Below, piece by piece: positions 1-9,460 of a DNA stretch of 64,000 bases. Both the position numbers and the translations under genes were made by a program. The notes beneath the pieces are model-generated. The model saw nothing but the letters and a program-made list of their open reading frames with translations, had not been told where the DNA came from and did no database searches. The stretch spans positions 1 through 64,000 of the forward strand of contig NZ_LWID01000001.1 in NCBI RefSeq assembly GCF_029783845.1, given 5' to 3'. This stretch comes from Volucribacter amazonae (lineage in GTDB: Bacteria > Pseudomonadota > Gammaproteobacteria > Enterobacterales > Pasteurellaceae). Position 1 is the stretch's first letter, and every line of letters starts with the position of its first letter.

Positions 1-1898
1 TCTAAAATGGCTAATTTCATTAACAAACCATAATGTTGCTCAAATAAATCAGCGGTTTTAAGCAAAATTTTGGCTTTTTCCACCGCACTTTTTTGTTGCC
101 AATCGTGGTTTTGTTGAGCCTGTTTGGAATACATCTGCAACATAATCAGGATTAAAAAAGCAAACTTCTCCCACTGGTTCCAAGGTAGCGGGATTTTGTA
201 CAGTCTGACTAGTAAGATGATAATCTTTGCTACTTTCTATTGCGACTAAAGATTGTCCCAGCGGTATTGCGGCTTGATTAAGTGCGGTCGATAATTGGGC
301 TAAATGCTGTTCATTACTAAGATCAAACCCTTTAGAGTTTTGTCGTTCTTGGAATAAATTTTGTGGTAACGTACCGCTTTATTAGGTTGCCCTTGTGATT
401 TTGCATATTGTTGCCAAGGTGGTGTCATTAATTGTTCAGCTGGGATATGTGGATCAGCTAATTGGTGTACAAAAGAGGAATTTGCTCCATTTTCTAATAA
501 ACGACGTACTAAATAAGCCAATAATGTTTCGTGCGTCCCCACAGGGGCATAAACACGCACTAAACGATCAAGATTTTGTTTGCCTACGACATTATTGTAT
601 AAGGTTTCGCCCATACCATGTAAACATTGAAACTCATAATGTTTATCTTGTCCAAGTTCATAAATCGTGCAAAGGGTTTGTACATTATGGGTGGCAAATT
701 GCGGATACACACATCTTGTGCCGCCAATAATTTTTTGGCACAGGCGAGGTAAGCAATATCAGTATGGTTTTTGCGAGTATAAAGCGGAAAATCAGTTAAT
801 CCTTCGGTTTTGTGCCCATTTGATTTCACTATCCCAATAAGCCCCTTTAACTAAACGAATCATCAAGTAAGACTGTTTTTGACGAGCAAGTTCAATCAAA
901 TAATCAATCACTTTGGCAGCACGTTTAGAATAGGCTTGTACCACAAAACCAATTCCCTTATAGCCTTGTAACTCAGGTTCATCAATTAATTTTTCAATTA
1001 AATCTAAGGATAATTCAAGGCGATTAGCTTCTTCCGCATCAATGTTAATACTAATATTAAATTGTTTTGCCAATAAGAAAAGCTGTTTGACTCTTGGATA
1101 AAGTTCATTCATCACCCGTTCATATTGTGCTCGGCTATAACGTGGGTGAATTGCAGATAATTTAACGGAAATACTATTTGATTGATAAATATCACGCTGT
1201 GCAGATTCTTGCCCTACGGCTTTAATGGCTAATATATAATCTTGTAAATAACGATCAGCATCTTGTTGTGTCATCGCCGCTTCCCCAACATATCAAAGGA
1301 AAAAACATAACCTTGCGATAAACGGGGTTGAATTCGTGCTAATGCGTTGTCAATGGTTGTACCTGTTACAAATTGTTCACCTAAGATTTTCATTGCTTTT
1401 ATCATTGCAAAACGCATAGCAGGTGCCGATAAGCGAGCAAAACTACGGGTTAAAGCATTTGAAAGGGTAGTTTCATCAAACTTTCACTTAATTTCTTACC
1501 TAGTAATAATCCATAACTGGCAGCATTAATAAATAAAGAAGAGACTTATCAATATGTGCTTTCCAATCGCCTTCTTTTAATTTATCTTGAATCAATTCAT
1601 CGCGAGTTTGAGCATCAGGAATACGCAATAATGCTTCAGCAAGACACATTAAGGCAATACCTTCATCATCGCCCAAAGAATATTCTTGCATTAAGGCATC
1701 AACGCTATAACGATTTTTCTTGGTTTGGCGAAGATGATTAATCAATTTGATTCCATTTTGTTTAATACGTTTTTCTTGATCAGGGCTAAAATCCAACGTT
1801 TGATATAATTCATCAACGACAGTTTTTTCATTAATGCGATAATAATCCGTAATAGCTTGACGTGATACTCCATATTGACGAGCTAAATCAAAACTCAT
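1..1898 (-). pseudogene. putA: putA, proline dehydrogenase / P5C dehydrogenase, frameshifted and cut by the window edge
   Basis: PutA oxidises proline to glutamate. Pieces recognisable in order on the minus strand: the N-terminal part starting at 1898 (SFDLARQYGVSRQAITDYYR), the proline dehydrogenase barrel at about 792-1274 (SVKLSAIHPRYS, IDAEEANRLELS, MIRLVKGAYWDSEIKWAQ), the following part at about 300-830 (QFATHNVQT, FQCLHGMGE), and the beginning of the aldehyde dehydrogenase half at 1-300. These pieces lie in different frames. I can place breaks near 1545, 1474, 1285, 825, 712 and 390, and probably near 150. Most need only one base gained or lost; near 1285, for example, one G is missing before GAAGCGGCG. 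The gene runs off the left edge. Identity is secure. Whether the breaks are real or sequence errors is open. Confidence 0.85.
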
Positions 1899-2668
1899 AT
1901 TGCCTCCAAGAAAAAATAAGGAAAATGGGGGATAGTATAGTACCTAGTAAGTAACGAATATGTTTAAATCTTTAACATATTGTGAAGTACAAATTAATGT
2001 AAAAAGAGAAAAAGACAATGGTTAATTGAAGAAAAATTTTATCTGAACGCATTATCATTAATTTTTAATAAAAAATACACTAAATAAATGAATAAAATCT
2101 AGCATATAGTGACAATGTCACTTAACTAGAGTTAAGTTTTTTAATTGGTTAATAGGAAACCAACCCTAGATATCCGAGCAAGCAAAAACATATCTTTTCT
2201 CTTATCTAATAACAGAAACCCTTTATTTATATTGATGTCCCTGTATTAATAATTTTTCATCATAAAATCTATATTTTCCCTTTACACTATAAAATCAATA
2301 AGGATATTTAAACAAAAATGATTGTTACAGTGTTCAATATAGTAGCATTATGTCTTGCTTAGATAGTATTTGTTACCTGTGTATAAGTCTGTGATTTATT
2401 TATACCGTAGTTCCTACTTACCTTATAACTAATTTCGCATAATGTATATTATGTTAAATAATAAATTTATAAATGTAACAGGCTAAAATGTTTATCTACC
2501 CTATATACGTTAAGAATGTGAACGACTATATTTCATTATTTCGGAATTATATGGATATTGTATGAATAGATAATTGAAAATGCCCAATAATAAATTGGCA
2601 ATTAGAGATTTGATGAATTTTGAGAAATTAATGCAAGGCTTGCTGAGTTGATTTCGTTTCTTTACTCA
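1899..2668. other. 770-bp AT-rich gap with no recognisable gene
   Basis: This lies between the start of putA and the end of the DUF695/RraB gene. I find no ORF with recognisable content, no tRNA and no rRNA. It must hold the putA promoter. The only clear structure is a perfect 15-bp palindrome AGTGACAATGTCACT at 2108-2122, of unknown role. Confidence 0.5.
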
Positions 2669-3466
2669 TCAACCAATATATTCACCATCAAAACGATCGG
2701 CTAAGATATTAAATTGTTCAACAAAATGAAAAATATCCCGATCATCTAATGTCATTTCATTGGTTAATGTTGCAACATAAATTGGTGTTTTTGCTGTTTT
2801 ATTATCTTCCTCTTGTTCTGGTTCTTCTTCTTCAATACCATGTTGTAAATCAAAAAAATCAAAGAAATTGGTATTAAAATTATCAATAAAACGTTGTAGG
2901 CTGTCTTCATTTTAAAATGAAAAATATGTTCTACTGGTCTTCGTTCAGACAGATCATCGCCATTGGTTTGTAATATGGTTAAAATTTCTTCTGTGGCATT
3001 AAGTTTTAACTCTAATGGTGACGGCAATAGAAAATCAAAATAAATACTTGCTTGAGGATCTTGTTGTTGCTTAATATCAGTAATTGAATCAAATCCGTTA
3101 AGAATATCAATGACTTCTTTCGCATAATTTGTATAAAAAGATTTCATTTTTTCCATTACCAATAACATGCCCTGAATATAATGTATCAGGTAAGGCATTT
3201 AATTGAGTAATGATTTTAACCATTTTATCAATTAAAATATCAGCTTGTGCTATATCAGGTAAACCATCGGAATTTGTATCCTCCACGTCATAAGTGAGGG
3301 AGAATTGAACAACAGAGGAAAAAGCGGTATCTTTAAAAATATCGGCTATGGCTAAATTGACGGAAAAGATACATTCATTATGATTAATAATACTACGATA
3401 AACTTTCCAATTTTGTATCATTGATAATGTGTCGTTTAACTCATCTAATGTTTTATCTGTTTCCAT
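2669..3466 (-). pseudogene. DUF695 / RraB-like protein, frameshifted
   Basis: The N-terminal part (3466 to about 3145) resembles DUF695 (QNWKVYRSIINHNE, DVEDTNSDGLPDI). The C-terminal part resembles the RNase E inhibitor RraB domain (acidic stretch, then MTLDDRDIFHF and DRFDGEYIG before the stop at 2669-2671). The two domains commonly occur together. The reading frame changes at about 3145, where GKNEIFLY is followed in another frame by YTNYAKEVIDIL, and again at about 2905 near TTTTAAAAT. The product also ends early, at DGEYIG, where relatives usually continue through a Trp. Function is inferred from family only: RraB-type domains bind RNase E and modulate RNA decay. Confidence 0.6.
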
Positions 3467-3682
3467 AACTCTCCCCTATTTAATAAATTTTAGTGAGATA
3501 ATCAAATATTCGTTCCATAATCTACCAAACTCTTATCAAGAAGTTTAATCTTTATCGTATAAATTAAGCAAAAAATATTAAGATTTGTGACGGTTATCGA
3601 AATTTTACAGTAGTATTTTGTTGTTAAAAAAGGCAAAATATACACCTTGTTGGATTGATTGATATGAATAGAAGATTAAGCC

Positions 3683-4285
3683 ATGGAATTACTGATTGAT
3701 TTTTTTTCAAATTATGGCTATTGTGCCGTACTTTTCGTGCTGATTATTTGTGGCTTTGGTGTGCCTATTCCTGAAGATATTACCTTGTTTCAGGGGGAAT
3801 TATCGCAGGGCTTGGTTATGCTAATCCTCACATTATGCTCGTTGTAAGTATGTTTGGCGTTCTCTTCGGCGATAGTATTATGTATTGGCTTGGACGCATT
3901 TATGGTGCCAAAAATATTGAGAGTAAGAATTGTTCGCCGTTTTATTAATGTGCAACGTTTGCGTTAGTGCGTGAGAAATTTGATAAATATGGTAACCGAG
4001 TTTTATTTATTGCTCGCTTTTTACCCGGATTACGCGCTCCTATCTATATGATTTCAGGCATTACTCGCCGTATAAGCTATACGCGTTTTGTTTTAATTGA
4101 TTTTTTTGCTGCGATTATTTCTGTGCCGATTTGGGTTTACCTTGGTTATCATGGAGCAGCCAATTTAGATTGGATTGAGCAACAAATAAGCGAGGTCAAG
4201 TTGGTATTTATATATTATTGCCATTGTTGCTCTTTATGTGATTTTTAAATTATATCGGGCTAAAAAACGTAAGTCAGCCAAATAA
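3683..4285 (+). pseudogene. DedA-family membrane protein, frameshifted
   Basis: DedA proteins are inner-membrane proteins linked to lipid carrier flipping and membrane homeostasis. Reading through the frames gives a start MELLIDFFSNYGYCAVL at 3683, the motif GFGVPIPEDITL, then SGGIIAGLGYANP, FGDSIMYWLGRIYGA, EKFDKYGNRVLFIARFLPGLR and a basic tail ending KKRKSAK. Frames change near 3790 (a G is missing in ACCTTG-TTTCAGG), near 3915, near 3965 and near 4200. Conceptual length is about 200 aa, normal for the family. Four breaks in 600 bp make it non-functional as written. Confidence 0.75.
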
Positions 4286-4296
4286 ATAAAATATAT

Positions 4297-4316
4297 ATAC
4301 CCCCAAATGGGGGTAT
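4297..4316. terminator. Bidirectional terminator between dedA and moaE
   Basis: The hairpin ATACCCCC-AAAT-GGGGGTAT sits between two convergent genes. There is T/A-rich sequence on both sides, and it can serve either strand. Confidence 0.65.
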
Positions 4317-4334
4317 TCTACTCCCCTATGATTA

Positions 4335-4793
4335 TTACTTAAACCACCTTTCCATTGCCTGATCGTCAGTTTGCTTAGCCTCCACCCAGCGTTCGCCTGA
4401 ACAGGTTGTTTCTTTTTTCCAAAAAGGGGCTTTGGTTTTTAGATAATCCATAATAAATTCATTAGCTTGATAAGCCTCTTTACGATGTGCGGAACTTACC
4501 CCTACCAAAACAATTTCATCGCCTGCTTTTAATTGCCCTACTCGATGAATAATGCTGATAGCTTGAATATCCCAACGTTGTTGAGCTTGTTCCGCGATTT
4601 CTTTTAATACTTTTTCTGTCATTGCAGGATAATGCTCTAAATATAATTGCGACACCTGATCTCCTAAATTAAGATCTCGTACTTTCCCTACAAAAATAAC
4701 CACAGCCCCAGCAGATTGAGATTGAGCAAGCCACTGATATTCCTCATTTTGATCAAAGGACAATGGACTGACCTGAATTTTAATATTATCCAT
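4335..4793 (-). CDS. moaE: Molybdopterin synthase large subunit MoaE
   Basis: MoaE is the catalytic large subunit of molybdopterin synthase; it transfers sulfur from the MoaD C-terminus to precursor Z. The start is placed at ATG 4791-4793 (DNIKIQVSP), giving 152 aa, close to the 150 aa of E. coli MoaE. Family motifs are present: GAVVIFVGKVRDLN, LYLEHYPAMTEK, IIHRVGQLKAGDEIVLVGVSSAHRKEA, and APFWKKE near the C-terminus. As written, the frame is open upstream into moaD, so the raw ORF (4335-4979) looks like a MoaD-MoaE fusion. This results from a G run one base too short at 4799-4803 (see moaD). It is the last gene of a moaA-C-D-E operon and the only moa gene whose own reading frame is intact. 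Confidence 0.85.
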   Translation of the reverse strand: MDNIKIQVSPLSFDQNEEYQWLAQSQSAGAVVIFVGKVRDLNLGDQVSQLYLEHYPAMTEKVLKEIAEQAQQRWDIQAISIIHRVGQLKAGDEIVLVGVSSAHRKEAYQANEFIMDYLKTKAPFWKKETTCSGERWVEAKQTDDQAMERWFK

Positions 4794-5040
4794 ATTATCC
4801 CCCGTAACAGGTGGGAAAAAGGCAATTTCATCACCTGCTTGAATTGGGCTATCTAACGAAGATAATGTTTGATTAACTGCTACAAGCACTTTTCCTTGTT
4901 GTAAGGCTAATTGCCATTTGTCGCCTTTTTGTACTAAATAATCTAATAATTGTTGAATATGCTCAAATTTTAGCCTCAAGCATTAATTCATCGGTATTGA
5001 CTAATTCTCTAATTTGTCCAAAAAATAATATTTTTATCAT
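4791..5040 (-). pseudogene. moaD: Molybdopterin synthase small subunit MoaD, frameshifted
   Basis: MoaD is the ubiquitin-like sulfur carrier of molybdopterin synthase and needs a free C-terminal Gly-Gly. The start at 5040 gives IKILFFGQIRELVNTDE. The frame then breaks at about 4972 (one extra A in GCTAAAATTTGAG; three A would give AKFEHIQQL). The second part, KWQLALQQGKVLVAVNQTL to GDEIAFFPPVTG, is in another frame. At the end the expected VTGG-stop is replaced by VTGD, because one G is missing from a G run, and translation continues into moaE. As written there is neither a complete MoaD nor a Gly-Gly end. Confidence 0.85.
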
Positions 5041-5053
5041 TTTGTTATCTCAT

Positions 5054-5536
5054 TTATTGTTTCTTGTGGTACACAAAATAACCTGATTTTCCACCGCACT
5101 TTTCTAACAAGCGAATCTGTTCAATAACAATATCTTTTTGTACTGCTTTACACATATCATAAATGGTTAAAGCTGCCACGCTTGCTGCCGTTAAGGCTTC
5201 CATTTCAACGCCAGTTTTACCTGTCAATTTGCAATAGCTTTCTATCCGTACCTGATTACTCTCAGCAAGGGGCAAATATTGATTTCTACCTTGCTTAATA
5301 ATAATGGGTGGCATAATGGGATCAATTCCCAAGTTTTTTTTGCCGCCTGTATGCCTGCAATGCGCGCCGTAGCGAATACATCGCCCTTATGGTGTTGTCC
5401 GTTTAAAATCATCGTTAATGTATTTGTGACATTGTCACTAAGCCTCTGCTCGAGCTTCTCGTACAGTATCTTGTTTCAACGAAACATCAACCATATTCGC
5501 TTCGCCTTGGGCATTAATATGGGTAAATTCTGTCAT
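5054..5536 (-). pseudogene. moaC: Cyclic pyranopterin monophosphate synthase MoaC, frameshifted
   Basis: MoaC acts with MoaA to make cyclic pyranopterin monophosphate, the first intermediate of molybdenum cofactor synthesis. The start at 5536 gives TEFTHINAQGEANMVDVS, a typical MoaC beginning. The last part (5054-5260) is intact: LTGKTGVEMEALTAAS, then IYDMCKAVQK and KCGGKSGYF. In between the frame changes repeatedly, near 5440, 5420, 5325 and 5277. All the expected segments (KGDVFATARIAGIQAAKKT, LIPLCHP, LLSKVEINI) can be read if frames are switched. It lies 13 bp upstream of moaD. Confidence 0.85.
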
Positions 5537-5554
5537 TTTATATTCCTTTATGAA

Positions 5555-6572
5555 TTAACCGCCAATGGTTGATAAATTAGCACGTACGCCAGTATCGCCC
5601 ATATGTAAATAATGATGCTGCCGTTTATGTTGTAAGGCAGAAAATAAGCGTGCCTGTAATTGAGATTGTTGGAGATCAGATTGTAATAAATCTCTTAGTT
5701 CAATCCCCTCTTCGCCGAATAAACAAAGGTGCAATTTACCTCGAGCAGAAACTCTTAAACGATTACAACTGGCACAAAAATTTTTCTCGTAGGGCATAAT
5801 CAATCCCACTTCGCCCTGATAATCTTGATGATAAACACTTTAGCAGGCCCATCACTTCGCCCTTTCAAACGCAATTTCCAGCCTTGTTGCAATAATTTTT
5901 TTTTCCAATAATTGTCCTGATAAATGATATTGTTGGAAAAAAAAATGATCCATATCCCCTGTTTGCATCAATTCAATAAACCGCATTTGAATAGGTTTAT
6001 CTTTAATCCAAGCTAAAAATTGCTCAAATTCACGCTCATTGAGTTGTTTCATCAATACTGCATTAACCTTAACTTGGCGATAACCAATTTCTAAGCCCGT
6101 TCAATCCCTCGCATTACTTGATAAAACTTATTTTCGCCTGTAATGATATGAAACATTTTAGGATCTAAAACTATCCAAGCTCACATTAATTGACGTAATA
6201 CCTGCTCTTTTCCAATTATCCACCTCGTTTGCCATACGATAGCCATTGGTTGTCAAGGCAATATTTTTTATGCCATCGATCACCTTAATTTGCTCAACAA
6301 TGGATAAAAAATCTTTGCGTAAAGTAGGCTCACCACCTGTAATGCGGATTTTTTCTGTTCCCATGACAACAAAGGCTTTTGCCACACGAATAATTTCCTC
6401 TTGCGTTAAAAAATGCGGTTTATTTTTTTCTGGTTGATAACCATTAGGTAAACAATAGTTTACAACGAAAATTACAAACATCGGTAATAGACAAACGAAG
6501 ATAATAATATTCTCGCTGGAAAGCATCAACCAAACGGTTAGCTCCCAACGACTTAATAGGAATGCGTTGCAT
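5555..6572 (-). pseudogene. moaA: GTP 3',8-cyclase MoaA, frameshifted
   Basis: MoaA is the radical-SAM enzyme that starts molybdenum cofactor synthesis from GTP. The start at 6572 gives QRIPIKSLGANRLVDAFQRE, followed by YYLRLSITDVCNFRC of the first Fe-S site. The frame breaks right after it: CGTTGTAAACTATTG has one A too many, so the CNYC site is lost. Further breaks lie near 6160 (VSLDS, then LDPKMFHIITGENKFYQVM in another frame), 6100, 5895 (a T/A run) and 5830. The second Fe-S site is visible in the last part (FCASCNRLRVSARGKLHLCLF), and the protein ends in the conserved Gly-Gly. First gene of the moa operon, behind a riboswitch-like leader. Confidence 0.88.
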
Positions 6573-6587
6573 CAAGACACCTTTCTA

Positions 6588-6695
6588 AATACGAGAGGAT
6601 AAATCGTTTCCAATCTTATCCTTGGACAAAAATTTGTCGGCTTGGTAAACCATGCTATCTAAACAGTTTAGGTCAACAAGCTCGGAGTTATCAAA
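6588..6695 (-). ncRNA. Moco-riboswitch-like leader of the moa operon
   Basis: On the minus strand, 20-120 bases before moaA, the leader contains ACTCCGAGCTTG, GACC, GGTTTACCAAGCCGAC, a GACAAATTTTTGTC hairpin and a 6-bp GGATAA/TTATCC stem just before an AGAAAGG ribosome site. GCTTG-TTGACC can pair with GGTTTAC-CAAGC. This matches the layout and the CUCCGAGC/AAGCCGAC core I remember for the Moco RNA motif upstream of moaA in gammaproteobacteria. The call rests on memory of that motif; a covariance-model search would settle it. Confidence 0.6.
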
Positions 6696-6858
6696 TAAAT
6701 TTTTGATCATTCTAAAATAGAAAGAAATAAATGTACAATCGGCAAGGAAAAAATAACCTTATTGAGGTAACTATTATTAAGGATAGAAGGTAAATTAGTT
6801 ATATAAGTAAGTATACAAAGGGTATGTAATCGTCTATTTTAAAAACATGCTTCGTTAT

Positions 6859-6874
6859 TATAGTCGTTTCAAAT
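6859..6874 (+). repeat. Isolated end of the TATAGTCG element
   Basis: TATAGTCGTTTCAAAT matches the first 15 bases of the 106-bp miniature element found at 17684 and 44282 (16th base T instead of T/A-rich continuation), without a matching right end nearby. It lies about 70 bp upstream of yvcK and may form part of its promoter region. It could also be a chance match. Confidence 0.35.
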
Positions 6875-6941
6875 ATCGCTTATTTATCTCTTCGTCAAAA
6901 AATGCTATCTTTCTCGGCAAATAATTGATTTGAGATAAATT

Positions 6942-7880
6942 ATGTTATTGCAACAGAACACTATCCCATTAACCAACCTAAAACATATTGTCGCCATTGG
7001 TGGTGGCCATGGTTTAGGGCGTATGTTATCAGCCTTAAATTTTATGCAAGAAAAATTAACAGGCATTGTTACGACCACAGATAATGGTGGTTCTACGGGG
7101 CGAATTCGTGATGATTATGGTGGCATTGCGTGGGGTGATTTGCGTAATTGTTTAAATCAAATTATTACTGAGCCAAGTACCGCTTCTACCCTTTTTGAAT
7201 ACCGTTTTAGTGGCACAGGCGAACTTGCTGGGCATAATTTAGGTAATTTAATGCTAACCGCATTAGAAAATATGCAAATTCGTCCTTTAGAGGGCGTAAA
7301 TTTGATTCGTGATTTATTAAAGGTAAAATCCTTTATTATTCCTATGTCAGAAACGCCTGTTCATCTTGTTGCACAATTATCTTCAGGGCAACAAATATTA
7401 GGCGAAGTAAATATTGATAATCTTGAGGAATTGCCTCAATCATTGGCTCTTACTCCCCTTGTTTCAGCTACACCAGAAGCGATTACCGCTTTACAACAAG
7501 CAGAACTTATTCTTATTGGGCCGGGCAGTTTTTTTACCAGTATTATGCCCCCTTTGTTACTCAAAGAAGTGCAACAATGTTTACGCCAAGCACAATGTCC
7601 GAAAATTTTTATTGATAATTTAGGGGTTGAGCATAGCCCAGCGGCTAAATTGTCTTTGGCACAACGGATTAATTGGATTAATCACAATGTAGGGCAAAAC
7701 ATTATTGATGGCGTGATTACTAGCACCGAACAAAAGGAACAGCGCATAGATGCCGAACAGCAACCACAATGGCTTACAAGAAAATTAAATGCCGATGATG
7801 TGCCATATCGACATGATCGGCATTTATTATGTCAAGCTATTGCTGAACTATTAGAAAGGTTTAAACAAAACGATTTTTAA
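6942..7880 (+). CDS. yvcK: YvcK/CofD-like gluconeogenesis factor family protein (YbhK)
   Basis: A 312-aa cytoplasmic protein of the CofD-like family. The nucleotide-binding loop GGGHGLGRMLSAL is at about residues 19-31, TTDNGGSTGRIRDDYG at about 45-60, then GDLRNCL and GTGELAGHNLGNLML. In Bacillus the family member YvcK binds UDP-GlcNAc and supports cell shape and growth on gluconeogenic carbon. The exact role in gammaproteobacteria is not settled. E. coli ybhK also lies divergently next to the moa operon, so this neighbourhood is conserved. The stop overlaps the end of convergent thiI by 4 bp. Confidence 0.88.
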   Translation: MLLQQNTIPLTNLKHIVAIGGGHGLGRMLSALNFMQEKLTGIVTTTDNGGSTGRIRDDYGGIAWGDLRNCLNQIITEPSTASTLFEYRFSGTGELAGHNLGNLMLTALENMQIRPLEGVNLIRDLLKVKSFIIPMSETPVHLVAQLSSGQQILGEVNIDNLEELPQSLALTPLVSATPEAITALQQAELILIGPGSFFTSIMPPLLLKEVQQCLRQAQCPKIFIDNLGVEHSPAAKLSLAQRINWINHNVGQNIIDGVITSTEQKEQRIDAEQQPQWLTRKLNADDVPYRHDRHLLCQAIAELLERFKQNDF

Positions 7881-9331
7881 TCTTGGCGAAAAACCTTAAC
7901 ATTATTAAAACCTGCATCTTGTAAATATAGAGCCTGTAGCTTGCTCATTACCCCTCTTTCACAATACAAAAGATAGGTTTTATCTTGCTCAAGTGTGGCA
8001 AATTGGCTTGATAATTTATAAAACGGTAAAGTAATAATCGGATTACTGATATTCAATGCCAAAGGTTTTTCTTCAACTTCCTCTGGGCTACGAATATCAA
8101 TAATAATATCGTCCTTAGCTAATACAGCAACAGTTTCTACTTCGGTAACCGATTGAGCGGTTTGCTCGGCAATTTGGCGAATATCTAAAATTTTGGCATT
8201 TTCCACCGCACTTTGTAAGATATTCATATCAAAATGTTGTTCTTCTTGTTCAATTTTGCTTTTAACCGCTTTTACCGTTGGATTTTTGGAAATAACACCA
8301 CAAAACTCTGGCATAGATTTCGCAATATCTTCGGTTTCAATTTGCTTAGCTAACGCAATAATTTGCTCTTTGTCGTGGGAGATTAATGGACGTAACACTA
8401 AACAACCTGCCGCTTCATCAATTAAGCGTAAATTGGTTAACGTTTGGCTAGATACCTGCCCTAATGCTTCACCAGTAACTAAGGCTTGAATGGCAAAACG
8501 TTCTGCCACTAGGCTTGCCGCTCGTACCATCATACGTTTTAATACCACACCCATTTGCCCATTATCAATTTTCTCCAAAATTTCGCCAACCACAGGCTCA
8601 AAATTAATGGCAATAAAACGGACTTTATGGGATTGGCTATAACGTTGCCAAAGATGATAAGCCATTTGTTTAACCCCAATTTCATGGGTTGCACCGCCTA
8701 AATTAAAAAAACAATAATGAACACGACAACCACGTCGCATCAACATATAGCTTGATACGCCAGAGTCAAAACCACCAGAAATTAACGATAGTACATCTTC
8801 TTGTGTACCAATAGGATAGCCGCCGATACCTGCATAACGTGCTTTGATCAACATCATATGTTCATGTTCAATATCAATGCGTACGGTAATATCGGGACGA
8901 GTTAATTTCACTTTCGCTGAGGGAATATGTTGATTTAATCCACCACCAATATAGCGTTCAGCTTCTAAGGAATTAAAACTATGCTTGCCCTTGCGTCTTA
9001 CTCGCACACAAAAGGTTTTATTTACTAATTGCTCGCCGACTTCAGCTAAGGTTTGTTCAAAAATATCATGTAAAGAAGAAAAGGGTTTTTCCTCTACGGC
9101 TAAAAAATGATGAATACCCGGAATACGTTGTAATTGCTCAATTAATAAATCAAAATTTTCATTATTTTTTGACCGCACTTCAATATAATCCCAATGGCGA
9201 ACCACCGCAACTTGATCATCAAAGCGGGTTAATACATTACGAATATTACTGGTTAAAATTTTGATAAAGCGTTTGCGTACCGAATCGCTTTTAATCATAA
9301 TTTCAGGAAAAAGTTTAATAATAAATTTCAT
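7877..9331 (-). CDS. thiI: tRNA 4-thiouridine synthase / thiamine sulfur transferase ThiI
   Basis: ThiI makes 4-thiouridine at position 8 of tRNA and passes sulfur from IscS to ThiS for thiazole synthesis. At 484 aa it has the usual length for the enterobacterial type: an N-terminal ferredoxin-like/THUMP region, the PP-loop SGGFDSGVSSYMLMRRG at about residues 185-200, and a C-terminal rhodanese domain carrying the sulfur-accepting cysteine in YCERGVMSK (about residue 457). All key residues are present. A second conserved cysteine is visible in MPEFCGVI. Confidence 0.95.
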   Translation of the reverse strand: MKFIIKLFPEIMIKSDSVRKRFIKILTSNIRNVLTRFDDQVAVVRHWDYIEVRSKNNENFDLLIEQLQRIPGIHHFLAVEEKPFSSLHDIFEQTLAEVGEQLVNKTFCVRVRRKGKHSFNSLEAERYIGGGLNQHIPSAKVKLTRPDITVRIDIEHEHMMLIKARYAGIGGYPIGTQEDVLSLISGGFDSGVSSYMLMRRGCRVHYCFFNLGGATHEIGVKQMAYHLWQRYSQSHKVRFIAINFEPVVGEILEKIDNGQMGVVLKRMMVRAASLVAERFAIQALVTGEALGQVSSQTLTNLRLIDEAAGCLVLRPLISHDKEQIIALAKQIETEDIAKSMPEFCGVISKNPTVKAVKSKIEQEEQHFDMNILQSAVENAKILDIRQIAEQTAQSVTEVETVAVLAKDDIIIDIRSPEEVEEKPLALNISNPIITLPFYKLSSQFATLEQDKTYLLYCERGVMSKLQALYLQDAGFNNVKVFRQD

Positions 9332-9460
9332 GCTGTTGCTTAAATAAGGGTTAATAAAATGGGGCGAATTATAACAAAATTCCGCCCAAAGCCATAGTTA
9401 AGAGTTTGACTATTTTCTTATATAGTTATCAAGAAAAGTGACAATGTAACAACAATAAGC

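Noticed and set aside
2108..2122. Operator palindrome AGTGACAATGTCACT
   Set aside because: A perfect palindrome, but no known regulator is recognised. Part of the same sequence occurs by codon content inside moaC (about 5428), so chance cannot be excluded.
4335..4979. A single 214-aa MoaD-MoaE fusion protein
   Set aside because: The junction is explained by one missing G that removes the moaD stop. The N-terminus of MoaD lies in another frame upstream. MoaD needs a free Gly-Gly end.
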